Shown piece by piece: positions 53,602 through 60,894 of a stretch of 60,894 nucleotides of DNA. The stretch is taken from positions 1-60,894 of the forward strand of contig VEQH01000017.1 of assembly GCA_018883325.1 (NCBI GenBank), written 5' to 3'. Both the position numbers and the translations under genes were made by a program. The notes beneath the pieces are model-generated. The model did not search any database. It was not told where the DNA came from and saw only the letters and a program-made list of their open reading frames with translations. Position 1 is the stretch's first letter, and every line of letters begins with the position of its first letter. Source of the stretch: Flavobacteriales bacterium. Its GTDB lineage: Bacteria > Bacteroidota > Bacteroidia > Flavobacteriales_D > Crocinitomicaceae.

Positions 53602-55896
53602 TCACAACATCTTTGAAGCTTGATATAATTTCAGTTCATCCCACGAAATTTGATCTCCTAAGTCTTCTTTGATTTTTGACAAAGAACTTAACTCTCTGTT
53701 TTCCAATAATTCTTGAAGTTCATTTATGCGCTGTTGCTCCATAACATCCGCTAATTCTATTTTTTCAGCTTTTAGCAATTGTACAAAATGACTATTGATT
53801 GTTCCGTGTGACAATTGACGTGTGCGAGCGATTTCTTCAATCGTATTTCCTGCGTGCAATAATTCTAAGGTTAAATCGTAGGTGGATTTCTTAGTTTCTA
53901 GATTTAATTTCTTTTGCGTGCGGTTCACCTTAAACTCTATTTCTTCCGCATTCGAAATTAAAGTTGTACTTGCTTTCTGTCTAAATTCATTTTGAATCAC
54001 TGCAATTTTTGACAACTTATAATTGTCGATTTCACTTGTTTTATAAAGTGACTTAGTGATTTCTTTGCCGTTAACGATTGCTTCAAAGAATAGTTTAAGT
54101 TTCTTTAATCCGAGAATTACTTTCAGCAAACCTTCACTCAAAGGTTCTATTTCATCAATGAGTTGCTTCGTTTTTTTTATCAACTGCAATTCCATTAATT
54201 TACGATATGTGTCGGTTAAAACAGGGTCAAGAATATCAAAGAAATAAACGTAAGCAGCTTCAATTCGTTTTTGAATAAAGTTTAAATCGGGAGATTGAAC
54301 ATTAAAAAGTGATTCAATTTGTCGTCTGAATTTACTCGCGGCCTCATTCGTTTTATCTAATTCAGCTAAAGTTCGCTTTGCCCAATCGGCGTGTTTTGCC
54401 TTTTCTGATTTGGGAGCCGCAACGTTGTAGGAAGAAGAGTGTACTGTCCAAAGTGTAAACAAATGATACCAATCAAAACTTTGAAGAATTTGTGTTTTCA
54501 AATAAACCAAGGTTTCTAAACTAAGTGCGTTACTGAGTTTTTCTCTGTCGGCTTTCGTTTTTGCATATTCCATCATTTGTTGGTCATTCGCAATTCCTTT
54601 TATTTGCATCGGTTTCAATAAAACCAAGCCATTCAAAGAAGTCAGTCGCGAAAAAGCAACATAAGCTTGTCCTGGCGCAAAAGCATCTGAAACGTCCAAA
54701 ATAGCTTTTTGAAAGGTTAATCCTTGACTTTTATGAACGGTAATTGCCCAAGCAAGTTTAATCGGATAATGCACAAATGTTCCAAGCACTTCTTCTTTGA
54801 TTTCTTGCGAATTTTCATCCAAAGAGTATTTGATGTTTGACCATTCATATTTTTCAATTGAGATTTTCTTCTTTTCTTCTGGAAATGAAACAACAATTTC
54901 CTCTGGATGTAAGGAATCTATGAACCCCATTTTTCCATTATAAAATTGCTTATCAAAAGAAATATCGTTTTTTATAAACATAATTTGTGCTCCCACTTTC
55001 AATTCCATTCGAGGTTCGATCGGATAAAGATGTGGAGGAAATTCGCCTTCAATTTCAGCTTCGTAAAAATGTGATTTTTCTTCCAATGACGCCAATTCTC
55101 GCGTATTCATTTCGTCCGCTTTGTAATTGTGCGTCGTCAAAGTGATGTAGCCTTTTCGTTCACTTGGCGTTAAATCCGTTCGAATATTTTTATTGATAAG
55201 TTCTAAATCCGCTTGTGTGATTTGATTGTTTCTCAAATTATTCAGCAACGAAATAAAAGTTTGGTCATCTTGACGGTAAATTTTTTCGAGCTCGATATAA
55301 AGTGGTTGTTCTTCTTGGACAACGTGCGAATTAAAAAAATGAATGCCGCGGTAATATAATTTAAGTACTTCCCATTCGTCATTTTTCACAACAGGTGGAA
55401 GCTGATGCAAATCGCCAATGTATAAAACTTGTACACCTCCAAAAGGAAAATTATTTCTTCGAATGGAGCGCAAAGTCCAATCCATTGCATCTAATAAATC
55501 AGCTCGGAGCATACTCACCTCATCAATAATCAACAATTCCAAGCTTCGCATCAAAGCAATTCGACGTTGATTCATTCTGAAATGACGATTTAAAGTGCTT
55601 TTGTTTTCAATGTTTACGGCAACTCCAACCGCTGGTGTTTTGAAATCGGGAACAAAACTTGCGAAAGGCAGTTGAAAAAACGAGTGAATCGTCACACCGC
55701 CGGCGTTCAAAGCTGCAATTCCTGTTGGAGCAACAATGACTGTGTTTTTGTGTGTAGAACTAACAATTTTTCTTAGCAAAGTAGTTTTACCAGTTCCTGC
55801 TTTTCCAGTTAAAAAAATAGACCTGTTTGTTTGATTGATAAAGCGTTCTGTAAAGGTTCCAGGGTCTAAAGTTGGGGATTGAGTTTGTGTGTTCAT
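53602..55896 (-). CDS. PIF1-like ATP-dependent DNA helicase with C-terminal helix-turn-helix
   Basis: I start at the ATG at 55896 (764 residues); a longer frame needs a TTG start and crosses the promoter. The N-terminal helicase domain has Walker A GKAGTGKTT (residues 31-39), Walker B LLIIDEVSML, YIGDLHQLPPVV and, near residue 440, AITVHKSQGLTFQKAILDVS with AFSRLTSLNGLVLL, all of the PIF1/RecD-like superfamily 1B. The last 100 residues form an HTH_40-type domain (ELLHAGNTIEEIARTRQLSH), also seen at the end of some RecQ proteins. It probably unwinds DNA structures during replication or repair. The downstream 168-base gap holds nothing clear. Confidence 0.9.
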   Translation of the reverse strand: MNTQTQSPTLDPGTFTERFINQTNRSIFLTGKAGTGKTTLLRKIVSSTHKNTVIVAPTGIAALNAGGVTIHSFFQLPFASFVPDFKTPAVGVAVNIENKSTLNRHFRMNQRRIALMRSLELLIIDEVSMLRADLLDAMDWTLRSIRRNNFPFGGVQVLYIGDLHQLPPVVKNDEWEVLKLYYRGIHFFNSHVVQEEQPLYIELEKIYRQDDQTFISLLNNLRNNQITQADLELINKNIRTDLTPSERKGYITLTTHNYKADEMNTRELASLEEKSHFYEAEIEGEFPPHLYPIEPRMELKVGAQIMFIKNDISFDKQFYNGKMGFIDSLHPEEIVVSFPEEKKKISIEKYEWSNIKYSLDENSQEIKEEVLGTFVHYPIKLAWAITVHKSQGLTFQKAILDVSDAFAPGQAYVAFSRLTSLNGLVLLKPMQIKGIANDQQMMEYAKTKADREKLSNALSLETLVYLKTQILQSFDWYHLFTLWTVHSSSYNVAAPKSEKAKHADWAKRTLAELDKTNEAASKFRRQIESLFNVQSPDLNFIQKRIEAAYVYFFDILDPVLTDTYRKLMELQLIKKTKQLIDEIEPLSEGLLKVILGLKKLKLFFEAIVNGKEITKSLYKTSEIDNYKLSKIAVIQNEFRQKASTTLISNAEEIEFKVNRTQKKLNLETKKSTYDLTLELLHAGNTIEEIARTRQLSHGTINSHFVQLLKAEKIELADVMEQQRINELQELLENRELSSLSKIKEDLGDQISWDELKLYQASKML

Positions 55897-55900
55897 ATAT

Positions 55901-55908
55901 TGAAGATA
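55901..55908 (-). promoter_or_regulatory. -7-like element of the PIF1-like gene
   Basis: TATCTTCA on the minus strand, four bases before the ATG at 55896; two mismatches to TAnnTTTG in the last three bases. Confidence 0.3.
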
Positions 55909-55967
55909 CGAAAAAAACTCAGTTCGATACAAGTCGATTTTGATTTTTTTTTGAAAAAGAAGAATTT

Positions 55968-56013
55968 AAATTGGGTGCACGCTTTCAAACCTACAAATTA
56001 AAATTCGGTGCAC
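55968..56013. repeat. Direct repeat AAATTSGGTGCAC, 33-bp spacing
   Basis: The 13-mer AAATTGGGTGCAC ends at 55980 and AAATTCGGTGCAC ends at 56013, one mismatch, 33 bases apart (about three helical turns). Each holds the palindrome GTGCAC. They lie upstream of the PIF1-like gene and could be an operator pair. A TTAGCA/TGCTAA inverted repeat follows at 56025-56044. Confidence 0.4.
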
Positions 56014-56084
56014 ATATAGTTCAATTAGCAAACAAAAGTGCTAATGAAAAAAACAGAAAAACAAGAAAAAACTTGATTTAAGAA

Positions 56085-56444
56085 TTAATACAACTCCATT
56101 TTAAGAGAAGTTCTGTAATCCTTGATTTCTTCGCGGTTGATTTTGTGTTCCGCATTTTTAAGAAGATTCAATAAATACAAAAGATTGTCTTTATCGTCGA
56201 TTTCGATTGGGTATTCGTTTCCTTCTTCGTCTTCTTCGTATTGAGCTTCTACATCGAAAGCTTCATTTTCTTCCAAAAACTCATACGTTAAACGCAATAC
56301 TTTTACTACTAAAGGATCTTGTTCTAACAATGCAGATTCGCGTAAATCTTTTAAATCTTGAACTAAATTTGGCGCGCTTACACCATGTTGTTCAACCTTT
56401 GAAATAATAGCATCCAATTTTTGATTCGCAAGACCAGTTCTCAT
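56085..56444 (-). CDS. Hypothetical acidic protein
   Basis: I do not recognise the family. The start is placed at the ATG at 56444 (119 residues, MRTGLANQKLDAIISKVEQH) because a perfect -7 box lies 20 bases upstream; a longer frame would cross it. The protein is helical and acidic, with a Glu/Asp-rich stretch (AQYEEDEEGNEYPIEIDDKD) before a C-terminal helix. No signal peptide or membrane span is seen, so it is probably cytoplasmic. It could be a small adaptor, but there is no evidence. Confidence 0.7.
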   Translation of the reverse strand: MRTGLANQKLDAIISKVEQHGVSAPNLVQDLKDLRESALLEQDPLVVKVLRLTYEFLEENEAFDVEAQYEEDEEGNEYPIEIDDKDNLLYLLNLLKNAEHKINREEIKDYRTSLKMELY

Positions 56445-56464
56445 AAAAATATTAATTATGGGCG

Positions 56465-56472
56465 CAAAGTTA
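56465..56472 (-). promoter_or_regulatory. -7 element of the acidic hypothetical gene
   Basis: TAACTTTG on the minus strand, exact TAnnTTTG, 20 bases before the ATG; it supports the chosen start. Confidence 0.5.
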
Positions 56473-56549
56473 ATGAGATTACTTGAATTATTCACAATTG
56501 AATGGGGAACAATCAATAATTTGTTTGGTTTTTCATTTTAGAATATGCC

Positions 56550-56557
56550 TAAATTTG
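56550..56557 (+). promoter_or_regulatory. -7 element of the LysE gene (probably leaderless)
   Basis: TAAATTTG, exact TAnnTTTG, four bases before the ATG at 56562. Confidence 0.5.
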
Positions 56558-56561
56558 TGGT

Positions 56562-57236
56562 ATGCAGTTCTTTTTTCAAGCTTTCGGTATCGGATTTTTA
56601 TTGAGTGTCATGATTGGGCCTGTTTTTTTCGTTTTACTTGAAACAAGTATTACTAAAGGAATTAAATCGGCTTTGGCACTTGATTTAGGTGTTTTACTGA
56701 GCGATGTAATGTACGTGCTGTTCGCTGCGATTTTTGTCGATCAATTGAAAAGTCTAGACACAGGTGACAATAAAATTATTTTTGGCTTCATTGGTGGAAG
56801 TATTTTTATTGGATATGGTTTGTACAATCTATTCAAAAAAAAGGGGGAAATAAAAAGCCTCGAAAACCCTGAAGTGCTTGAACTTACAGCTTCTATAGCC
56901 GCAACACCTTCACAAACAAAAGATTATTTTCTCTTAGGATTAAAAGGCTTTTTACTCAACTTGGCGAATCCGTTGGTGATTTTTTATTGGATGAGTGTGA
57001 TGTCATTGGCAACACAATTTTCGCCTCCAAAATCAAGTTTTCCGTGGGAATTTCTTTTTGTAAGTATCGTTTTGATTACTTTCTTCGGCATTGATGTCTT
57101 AAAAATATTAGCAGCTAAAAAACTTCGACCACTGGTTACACCCAATCTTCTAAACGCACTCAATCGCTTGATAGGAATCATTTTTAGTTTATTTGGAATC
57201 TTTCTTATTCTACAAAATTTCATCAAAAACTTGTAA
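56562..57236 (+). CDS. LysE/RhtB-family exporter
   Basis: The 224-residue membrane protein has about six spans. The N-terminus (FGIGFLLSVMIGPVFFVLLE) has the conserved GP motif of the LysE superfamily, and GLKGFLLNLANPLVIFYWMS is the second diagnostic segment with its NP motif. Members export amino acids or related solutes. The substrate is unknown. A MORN-repeat gene follows by 41 bases. Confidence 0.87.
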   Translation: MQFFFQAFGIGFLLSVMIGPVFFVLLETSITKGIKSALALDLGVLLSDVMYVLFAAIFVDQLKSLDTGDNKIIFGFIGGSIFIGYGLYNLFKKKGEIKSLENPEVLELTASIAATPSQTKDYFLLGLKGFLLNLANPLVIFYWMSVMSLATQFSPPKSSFPWEFLFVSIVLITFFGIDVLKILAAKKLRPLVTPNLLNALNRLIGIIFSLFGIFLILQNFIKNL

Positions 57237-57277
57237 CACTCCTGTGAAATACAGGTTAATAAAAGTCAAATACACTT

Positions 57278-59002
57278 ATGAATTTTAAACTTTTTCTCGC
57301 TTCTTTTTTCCTTGCAATAACTTTTAATCAATTATTTGGTCAGTATCAAAAAATTTTAAAAGAGAATCTATCGCCAAAAGCCAGAATTTATTGGGACAAT
57401 CAGAAAAAACATTTGCAAGCAATTGGTTCGTATTATGTCAACGAAGAAAAAGTTGTGTTAAACAAAACAGAAAAACACGGTTTGTGGCAGTTTTATTCCT
57501 ACGATGGAATTTTAGAGGAAGACCGCATGTATTATCGCAATCGTATTCATGGTAAACAAATCGTTTATTTCCCTTCAAAGAAAATCAAAACAGTTAGTTT
57601 TTTCACCTATAATGTTCCCGATTCATCTTTCAAAGAATACAATGAGGATGGAAAATTAATTGTTTCTGGAAATTATATTTTAGGAAGTCCTGATGGAAAA
57701 TGGGAATATTTCTACAACGATGGACGTACTTGGAAAACAGAAGAAGTTATCAATGACACGGTTTATCTCCGTTCATTTTGGGAAGAAGATTCTTTGCATA
57801 AACAAACTGTAATTGATGGAAATGGCTACATAAAATCGTTTTACACCAATGGAGTTACAAGAGAATTGTACACATTTAAAAATGGACTTAAAACAGGAAT
57901 CTTTGAAGAGCGCACAGCAAATGGCGTACTTTCAATTGCTGGTGAGTTTGTGAATGGCAAGAAAAATGGTTCTTGGGAATATTATTTCTTCGATGGCACC
58001 TTAGAAAAAAAGGAAAATTTCGTCAATGATTCTTTGCACGGAAATTATGTGGTTTACTATTCAAATGGCAAAATCGACACTGAAGGAGCTTACAATCTTG
58101 GCAAGAAAACGGGCAAATGGACATGGAATACAGAAAATGGGAATATTGAAATGACTGGTTCATTTGTAGAAGACAAGCAAGATGGAAAATGGGAATATTA
58201 CTATCCCGATGGTGGTCTTTCATACACTGCTTATTTCGACAAAGGAAAAAAAACAGGAACTTGGCGTTATTTGTATGAAAATGGCAAAGAATTTAAAAAA
58301 GGAGATTTTGTAAACGACCAAAAAGAAGGATTGTGGCAAACGTGGTATGAAACGGGAACACTCTTAATGACAGGAAATTACCACCAAGGAAAAGAAACAG
58401 GAGAATGGAAAAACTACTGGGACAATGGCAAGTTAAAAAACAAATCTAGCTTCAAAAAAGGCTTGCTTCAAGGCGAATGGTTTTCCTACACGCCTGATGG
58501 AGTTTTGGTTTTAGAAGGACATTACAAAATGAATTTACAAGTAAAAGAATGGCGCGACTACTACAACAATGGTCGTTTGAAAGAAGTAAATCATTACAAA
58601 ATTTTCACGCGTAAAAATTATGCAAACGGCGTTGCAGTCATGGGAATGAAGGAAACTGTAAGTGAACCTCATGGGAAATATGAAGCCTACTCACAGATTG
58701 ACTTCCAAATCAAGGCAAAAGGACAGTACAAAAAAGGAGTTAAACACGGAACATGGTATGATTATTACCCTGGAGGTGTTGTGCCAACAATCATTTCAGA
58801 ATACAAAAACGGTAAACTTCATGGCACATTCAAACAGCTTGGTCGTAGAGGAGAAGTGATGCACGAAATCAATTACAAAGATGGTCTGAAAGATGGTCTT
58901 TTCACAATTTACACACCCAACGGACAGATTGCCGTACAGAAAATGTTCAGTAAAGGTCGCGAAATGCGCAAAAAAGAAGGGGGAAGTATGTTTACACCTT
59001 GA
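57278..59002 (+). CDS. Exported MORN-repeat (YwqK-like) protein
   Basis: This 574-residue protein has a signal peptide (MNFKLFLASFFLAITFNQLF, then GQ) and about 18 MORN_2 repeats of 20-25 residues with the pattern G-x-W-x-Y-Y-x-D/N-G, for example GKWEYFYNDGRTWKTEEV and GSWEYYFFDGTLEKKENF. Databases often name such proteins YwqK-type antitoxins, but nothing here supports a toxin-antitoxin role. The repeats form an extended beta-structure and the protein is probably periplasmic or surface-exposed. Function unknown. Confidence 0.85.
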   Translation: MNFKLFLASFFLAITFNQLFGQYQKILKENLSPKARIYWDNQKKHLQAIGSYYVNEEKVVLNKTEKHGLWQFYSYDGILEEDRMYYRNRIHGKQIVYFPSKKIKTVSFFTYNVPDSSFKEYNEDGKLIVSGNYILGSPDGKWEYFYNDGRTWKTEEVINDTVYLRSFWEEDSLHKQTVIDGNGYIKSFYTNGVTRELYTFKNGLKTGIFEERTANGVLSIAGEFVNGKKNGSWEYYFFDGTLEKKENFVNDSLHGNYVVYYSNGKIDTEGAYNLGKKTGKWTWNTENGNIEMTGSFVEDKQDGKWEYYYPDGGLSYTAYFDKGKKTGTWRYLYENGKEFKKGDFVNDQKEGLWQTWYETGTLLMTGNYHQGKETGEWKNYWDNGKLKNKSSFKKGLLQGEWFSYTPDGVLVLEGHYKMNLQVKEWRDYYNNGRLKEVNHYKIFTRKNYANGVAVMGMKETVSEPHGKYEAYSQIDFQIKAKGQYKKGVKHGTWYDYYPGGVVPTIISEYKNGKLHGTFKQLGRRGEVMHEINYKDGLKDGLFTIYTPNGQIAVQKMFSKGREMRKKEGGSMFTP

Positions 59003-59016
59003 TTAACTAATTAACT

Positions 59017-59080
59017 AATGTGCTAATTGGTCAATGTGCTAATGGTTTAATGTGCTAATGGTTTAATGTGGTGATTATTG
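59017..59080 (+). repeat. 16-bp tandem repeats, left of the four-helix-bundle gene
   Basis: Four units start exactly 16 bases apart at 59017, 59033, 59049 and 59065: AATGTGCTAATTGGTC, AATGTGCTAATGGTTT (twice) and a degenerate AATGTGGTGATTATTG. The array ends 37 bases before the ATG. Related units lie on the other side of the gene. Confidence 0.8.
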
Positions 59081-59117
59081 TTTTTTTCATTAAATTAGGG
59101 TAAAAAACAAACAGGTT

Positions 59118-59471
59118 ATGCAGGCGACAACGGGTAATGTAATCGTAGATAAGTCTTTTTTATTTGCGGTTGAAATTGTGAAATTTTGTGAGACATTAGA
59201 GCAAAAGAGAAAATTTGTTGTTTCACGGCAGTTATTAAAATCAGGAACTTCGATTGGTGCAAATGTTCGAGAAGCGCAAAGCGCAGAAAGTAGAGCCGAT
59301 TTTATTCACAAACTTAAAATTTCAGCTAAAGAATGTGAAGAAACGAAATACTGGCTCTTATTATGTAATGCTTCTGAAAATTATCCAAATTGCATTGAAT
59401 TAATAAATTTCTGCAATGAATTAGGTATGATTCTAACGAAGATAATAAGTAGCGCTAAAAAGGGTAGTTAA
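59118..59471 (+). CDS. Four-helix-bundle protein (23S rRNA intervening-sequence protein family)
   Basis: The 117-residue protein matches the S23/four-helix-bundle family: FAVEIVKFCETLEQKRKFVV, then QLLKSGTSIGANVREAQSAE, SRADFIHKLKISAKECEETK and YWLLL. The GTSIGANVREA motif is diagnostic. Relatives are encoded in 23S rRNA intervening sequences or stand alone, and related bundles (Avd) serve diversity-generating retroelements. No rRNA, reverse transcriptase or variable repeat is nearby. Its stop codon overlaps the first unit of a flanking 16-bp repeat. Confidence 0.9.
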   Translation: MQATTGNVIVDKSFLFAVEIVKFCETLEQKRKFVVSRQLLKSGTSIGANVREAQSAESRADFIHKLKISAKECEETKYWLLLCNASENYPNCIELINFCNELGMILTKIISSAKKGS

Positions 59472-59521
59472 TGTGCTAATGAGATAATGTGGTAATGGAT
59501 TAATTAGCACATTAAATCATT
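59470..59521. repeat. 16-bp repeats and inverted copy, right of the four-helix-bundle gene
   Basis: Units AATGTGCTAATGAGAT (59470) and AATGTGGTAATGGATT (59486) continue the 16-bp period seen left of the gene. The next stretch holds ATTAGCACATTAA, the exact inverse of TTAATGTGCTAAT at 59469, so the right array can fold into a hairpin with 13-bp arms. Confidence 0.75.
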
Positions 59522-59544
59522 ATTAATTAGCATATTTTCGAATT

Positions 59545-60360
59545 CTAGTTTGATGCAAAACTCGCCACAATATTCGTCAATTCAATAAAATCATCCACTG
59601 ATAAACGTTCTGGGCGCTCGCTTGCGAATTTATCAGGTAATTTATTTGAATGTAATAACTGTTTAATAGAATTAGTCAATGTTTTTCTTCGTTGATTGAA
59701 TGCCATTTTTACCACTTGGAAAAATAATTTTTCGTCACAACCTAAAGTGTCGCGTTCATTTCTTGTGCAACGAATCACACCCGATTTCACTTTTGGTGGT
59801 GGAATAAAAACGTGTTCATCAACGGTAAAACAATAATGAATATCATAGAATGCTTGTAGAAAAACGCTTAAAATTCCGTATTCTTTTGAACCCGGCTTTT
59901 CTGCCAAACGCACCGCTACTTCTTTTTGAAACATTCCCATAATCTCAGGGATTTGATTGCGGTATTCCAAGCATTTTAAAAGAATCTGAGAGGAAATATT
60001 GTAAGGGAAATTACCCACCACACAAAACGGATCGCTACCCATAATTGGTTCCATTTTTAGACGCAAGAAGTCTCCATACAAAATGTTTTCAGCGTGTTCA
60101 GGATATTTCTCCTTCAAGTATTCAATAGATTCTTGATCGACGTCTAAAAACTTTAATTTCAAACCTTCCTTGGCAATAAGATAGTCAGAAAGTGCGCCCA
60201 TTCCAGGACCAATTTCTAACACATTCATACAATCGCGATGATTTGTTAATTGATTCGCAATTTTCTGACAAGTCGGTTTATCTTTTAAAAAATGTTGACC
60301 GAGATGTTTTTTGGGGCGAACAAAATCGCTTTTGGGGTTATTTGAATTCTTCAATGACAT
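59545..60360 (-). CDS. rsmA: 16S rRNA dimethyladenosine transferase RsmA (KsgA)
   Basis: The 271-residue enzyme dimethylates two adjacent adenines in the 3'-terminal hairpin of 16S rRNA, using SAM. KKHLGQHFLKDKPTCQKIA is the typical N-terminus, LEIGPGMGALSDYLI is SAM motif I, and VVGNFPYNISSQILLK holds the catalytic NFPY. VFIPPPKVKSGVIRC and KMAFNQRRKTLTNS complete the family pattern. It overlaps the upstream DUF4286 gene by 23 bases. Confidence 0.96.
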   Translation of the reverse strand: MSLKNSNNPKSDFVRPKKHLGQHFLKDKPTCQKIANQLTNHRDCMNVLEIGPGMGALSDYLIAKEGLKLKFLDVDQESIEYLKEKYPEHAENILYGDFLRLKMEPIMGSDPFCVVGNFPYNISSQILLKCLEYRNQIPEIMGMFQKEVAVRLAEKPGSKEYGILSVFLQAFYDIHYCFTVDEHVFIPPPKVKSGVIRCTRNERDTLGCDEKLFFQVVKMAFNQRRKTLTNSIKQLLHSNKLPDKFASERPERLSVDDFIELTNIVASFASN

Positions 60361-60649
60361 TCAATAAAGTTCTGAAAGCTGCGAATCGACCGTCGTATCG
60401 CTGAGCGTGATCTTTTTGTAAACGTGGTGCATGTTTGCTGGAGTATTCATCCATCAATTCCTGCGAAGGACAAACATACATTACAGAAAATGAAATTCCA
60501 TTTTCGTCTTCGACCAAAATTTTTGAAATTCTGCTTTCAGTAAAGCATTGCGTTGCCATAACTTCTGGAATATGCACTTTTCGCATCCATTCCAACCAAT
60601 CTTCTGCTACTGTTGGGTCAATACTTACCGTTACACTGTATAAAATCAT
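60338..60649 (-). CDS. DUF4286 family protein
   Basis: The 103-residue protein matches DUF4286, a small family found mainly in Bacteroidota, often next to rsmA. It begins MILYSVTVSIDPTVAEDWLE and contains WMRKVHIPEVMATQCF, with a ferredoxin-like beta-alpha-beta pattern. Function is unknown. It overlaps rsmA. A TAAATTTG box four bases upstream of the ATG suggests a leaderless transcript. Confidence 0.88.
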   Translation of the reverse strand: MILYSVTVSIDPTVAEDWLEWMRKVHIPEVMATQCFTESRISKILVEDENGISFSVMYVCPSQELMDEYSSKHAPRLQKDHAQRYDGRFAAFRTLLNVIEEFK

Positions 60650-60653
60650 AAGA

Positions 60654-60661
60654 CAAATTTA
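60654..60661 (-). promoter_or_regulatory. -7 element of the DUF4286/rsmA pair (probably leaderless)
   Basis: TAAATTTG on the minus strand, exact TAnnTTTG, four bases before the ATG. Further up, TAGAAA-CGGA-TTTCTA (60675-60690) is a small perfect hairpin of unknown meaning. Confidence 0.5.
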
Positions 60662-60770
60662 GGAGATTTTTAGTTAGAAACGGATTTCTAGTTTTGAGTT
60701 TGAGCTTTTGTGCGTGAATGGAGTGGAAAGATTGGGCAAGTTAGCTATTTATGAACTTTCTTATTTGTTA

Positions 60771-60894
60771 GAGCCTGTTTAAAATTTATCTAATCTCTTT
60801 GTTATGCTTCTTTTTGGTTTCGAATTCGTTGGATTTTTTCGTCAGAACTATTCCATTATGACTGCAAAATCCGCCTTTTCTCACTCAAAAATAA
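60771..60894. mobile_element. MITE-like repeat, copy B, cut by the window end
   Basis: These 124 bases, from GAGCCTGTTTAAA to the window end, are the reverse complement of the right-hand part of copy A (19078-19239) with no mismatch. It is preceded by TTA (60768-60770), which fits a TNA target. About 38 bases, including the far inverted repeat, lie beyond the window. Confidence 0.75.

Noticed and set aside
55897..55932. N-terminal extension of the PIF1-like helicase from a TTG
   Set aside because: It crosses a -7-like box four bases from the ATG at 55896 and adds residues not typical of the family.
57278..59002. YwqK-type antitoxin reading of the MORN protein
   Set aside because: It has a signal peptide and 574 residues of repeats and no toxin gene beside it; the name is a database habit.
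59017..59080. CRISPR array
   Set aside because: Units are 16 bases with no spacers between them and no cas genes nearby.
59118..59471. Diversity-generating retroelement accessory protein (Avd)
   Set aside because: No reverse transcriptase, template repeat or variable repeat in the window; the sequence fits the stand-alone four-helix-bundle family better.

Overview
The window looks like chromosome from a low-GC member of the Bacteroidota, most likely order Flavobacteriales. This is judged from type IX secretion (T9SS) hallmarks: SprA, a PorE-like protein and three cargo proteins with C-terminal sorting domains. It is also judged from many promoters with the TAnnTTTG -7 element of this phylum, and from the adjacent sprA-ruvA-maeB genes. 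A Crocinitomicaceae/Fluviicola-like origin is a guess. No rRNA, tRNA, CRISPR array, phage or complete insertion sequence was recognised.

Positions 1-19 kb are mostly housekeeping genes on the minus strand. They comprise a GT9 glycosyltransferase, a DUF349 protein, a PfkB kinase, hpf-xerC-rpsU, acyl-CoA dehydrogenase, apt and a helix-hairpin-helix protein. Next come a sodium symporter with a 45-residue small subunit, an RfbD-like reductase, PspC, DUF2851, a PorE-like OmpA protein, an RluD-type synthase, a T9SS cargo and a PASTA protein. A 162-bp MITE-like element lies at 19.1 kb, and a second identical copy is cut off by the window end.

Positions 20-31 kb run on the plus strand. A TonB-dependent receptor and a large secreted beta-helix protein both have four TTAA-like units in 11-bp phase upstream. 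A PhoB/PhoR-like two-component pair, cyanophycin synthetase and a cyclase-family enzyme follow. A structured RNA candidate (6S-like fold, minus strand) sits at 31.85-31.99 kb.

Positions 32-36.5 kb on the minus strand hold the most interesting unit: ECF sigma factor, single-membrane-span putative anti-sigma protein, His-rich periplasmic CnrX/Spy-like sensor, MbnP-like protein, MbnH-like di-haem peroxidase and a YHYH-domain T9SS cargo. This suggests a metal-responsive (probably copper) envelope system.

Positions 36.5-47.2 kb hold a GNAT acetyltransferase, SprA, RuvA and malic enzyme. Positions 47.2-49.3 kb form an accessory patch: a DUF4143 ATPase behind four promoter-like repeats, an orphan MNT nucleotidyltransferase, a possible HEPN stub and a 22-bp direct repeat. 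Positions 49.3-60.9 kb hold a ZIP transporter, methyltransferase, CoaE, an FkbM/desaturase/DUF2141 operon, a PIF1-like helicase, LysE, a MORN-repeat protein, a four-helix-bundle gene flanked by 16-bp tandem repeats, RsmA and DUF4286.
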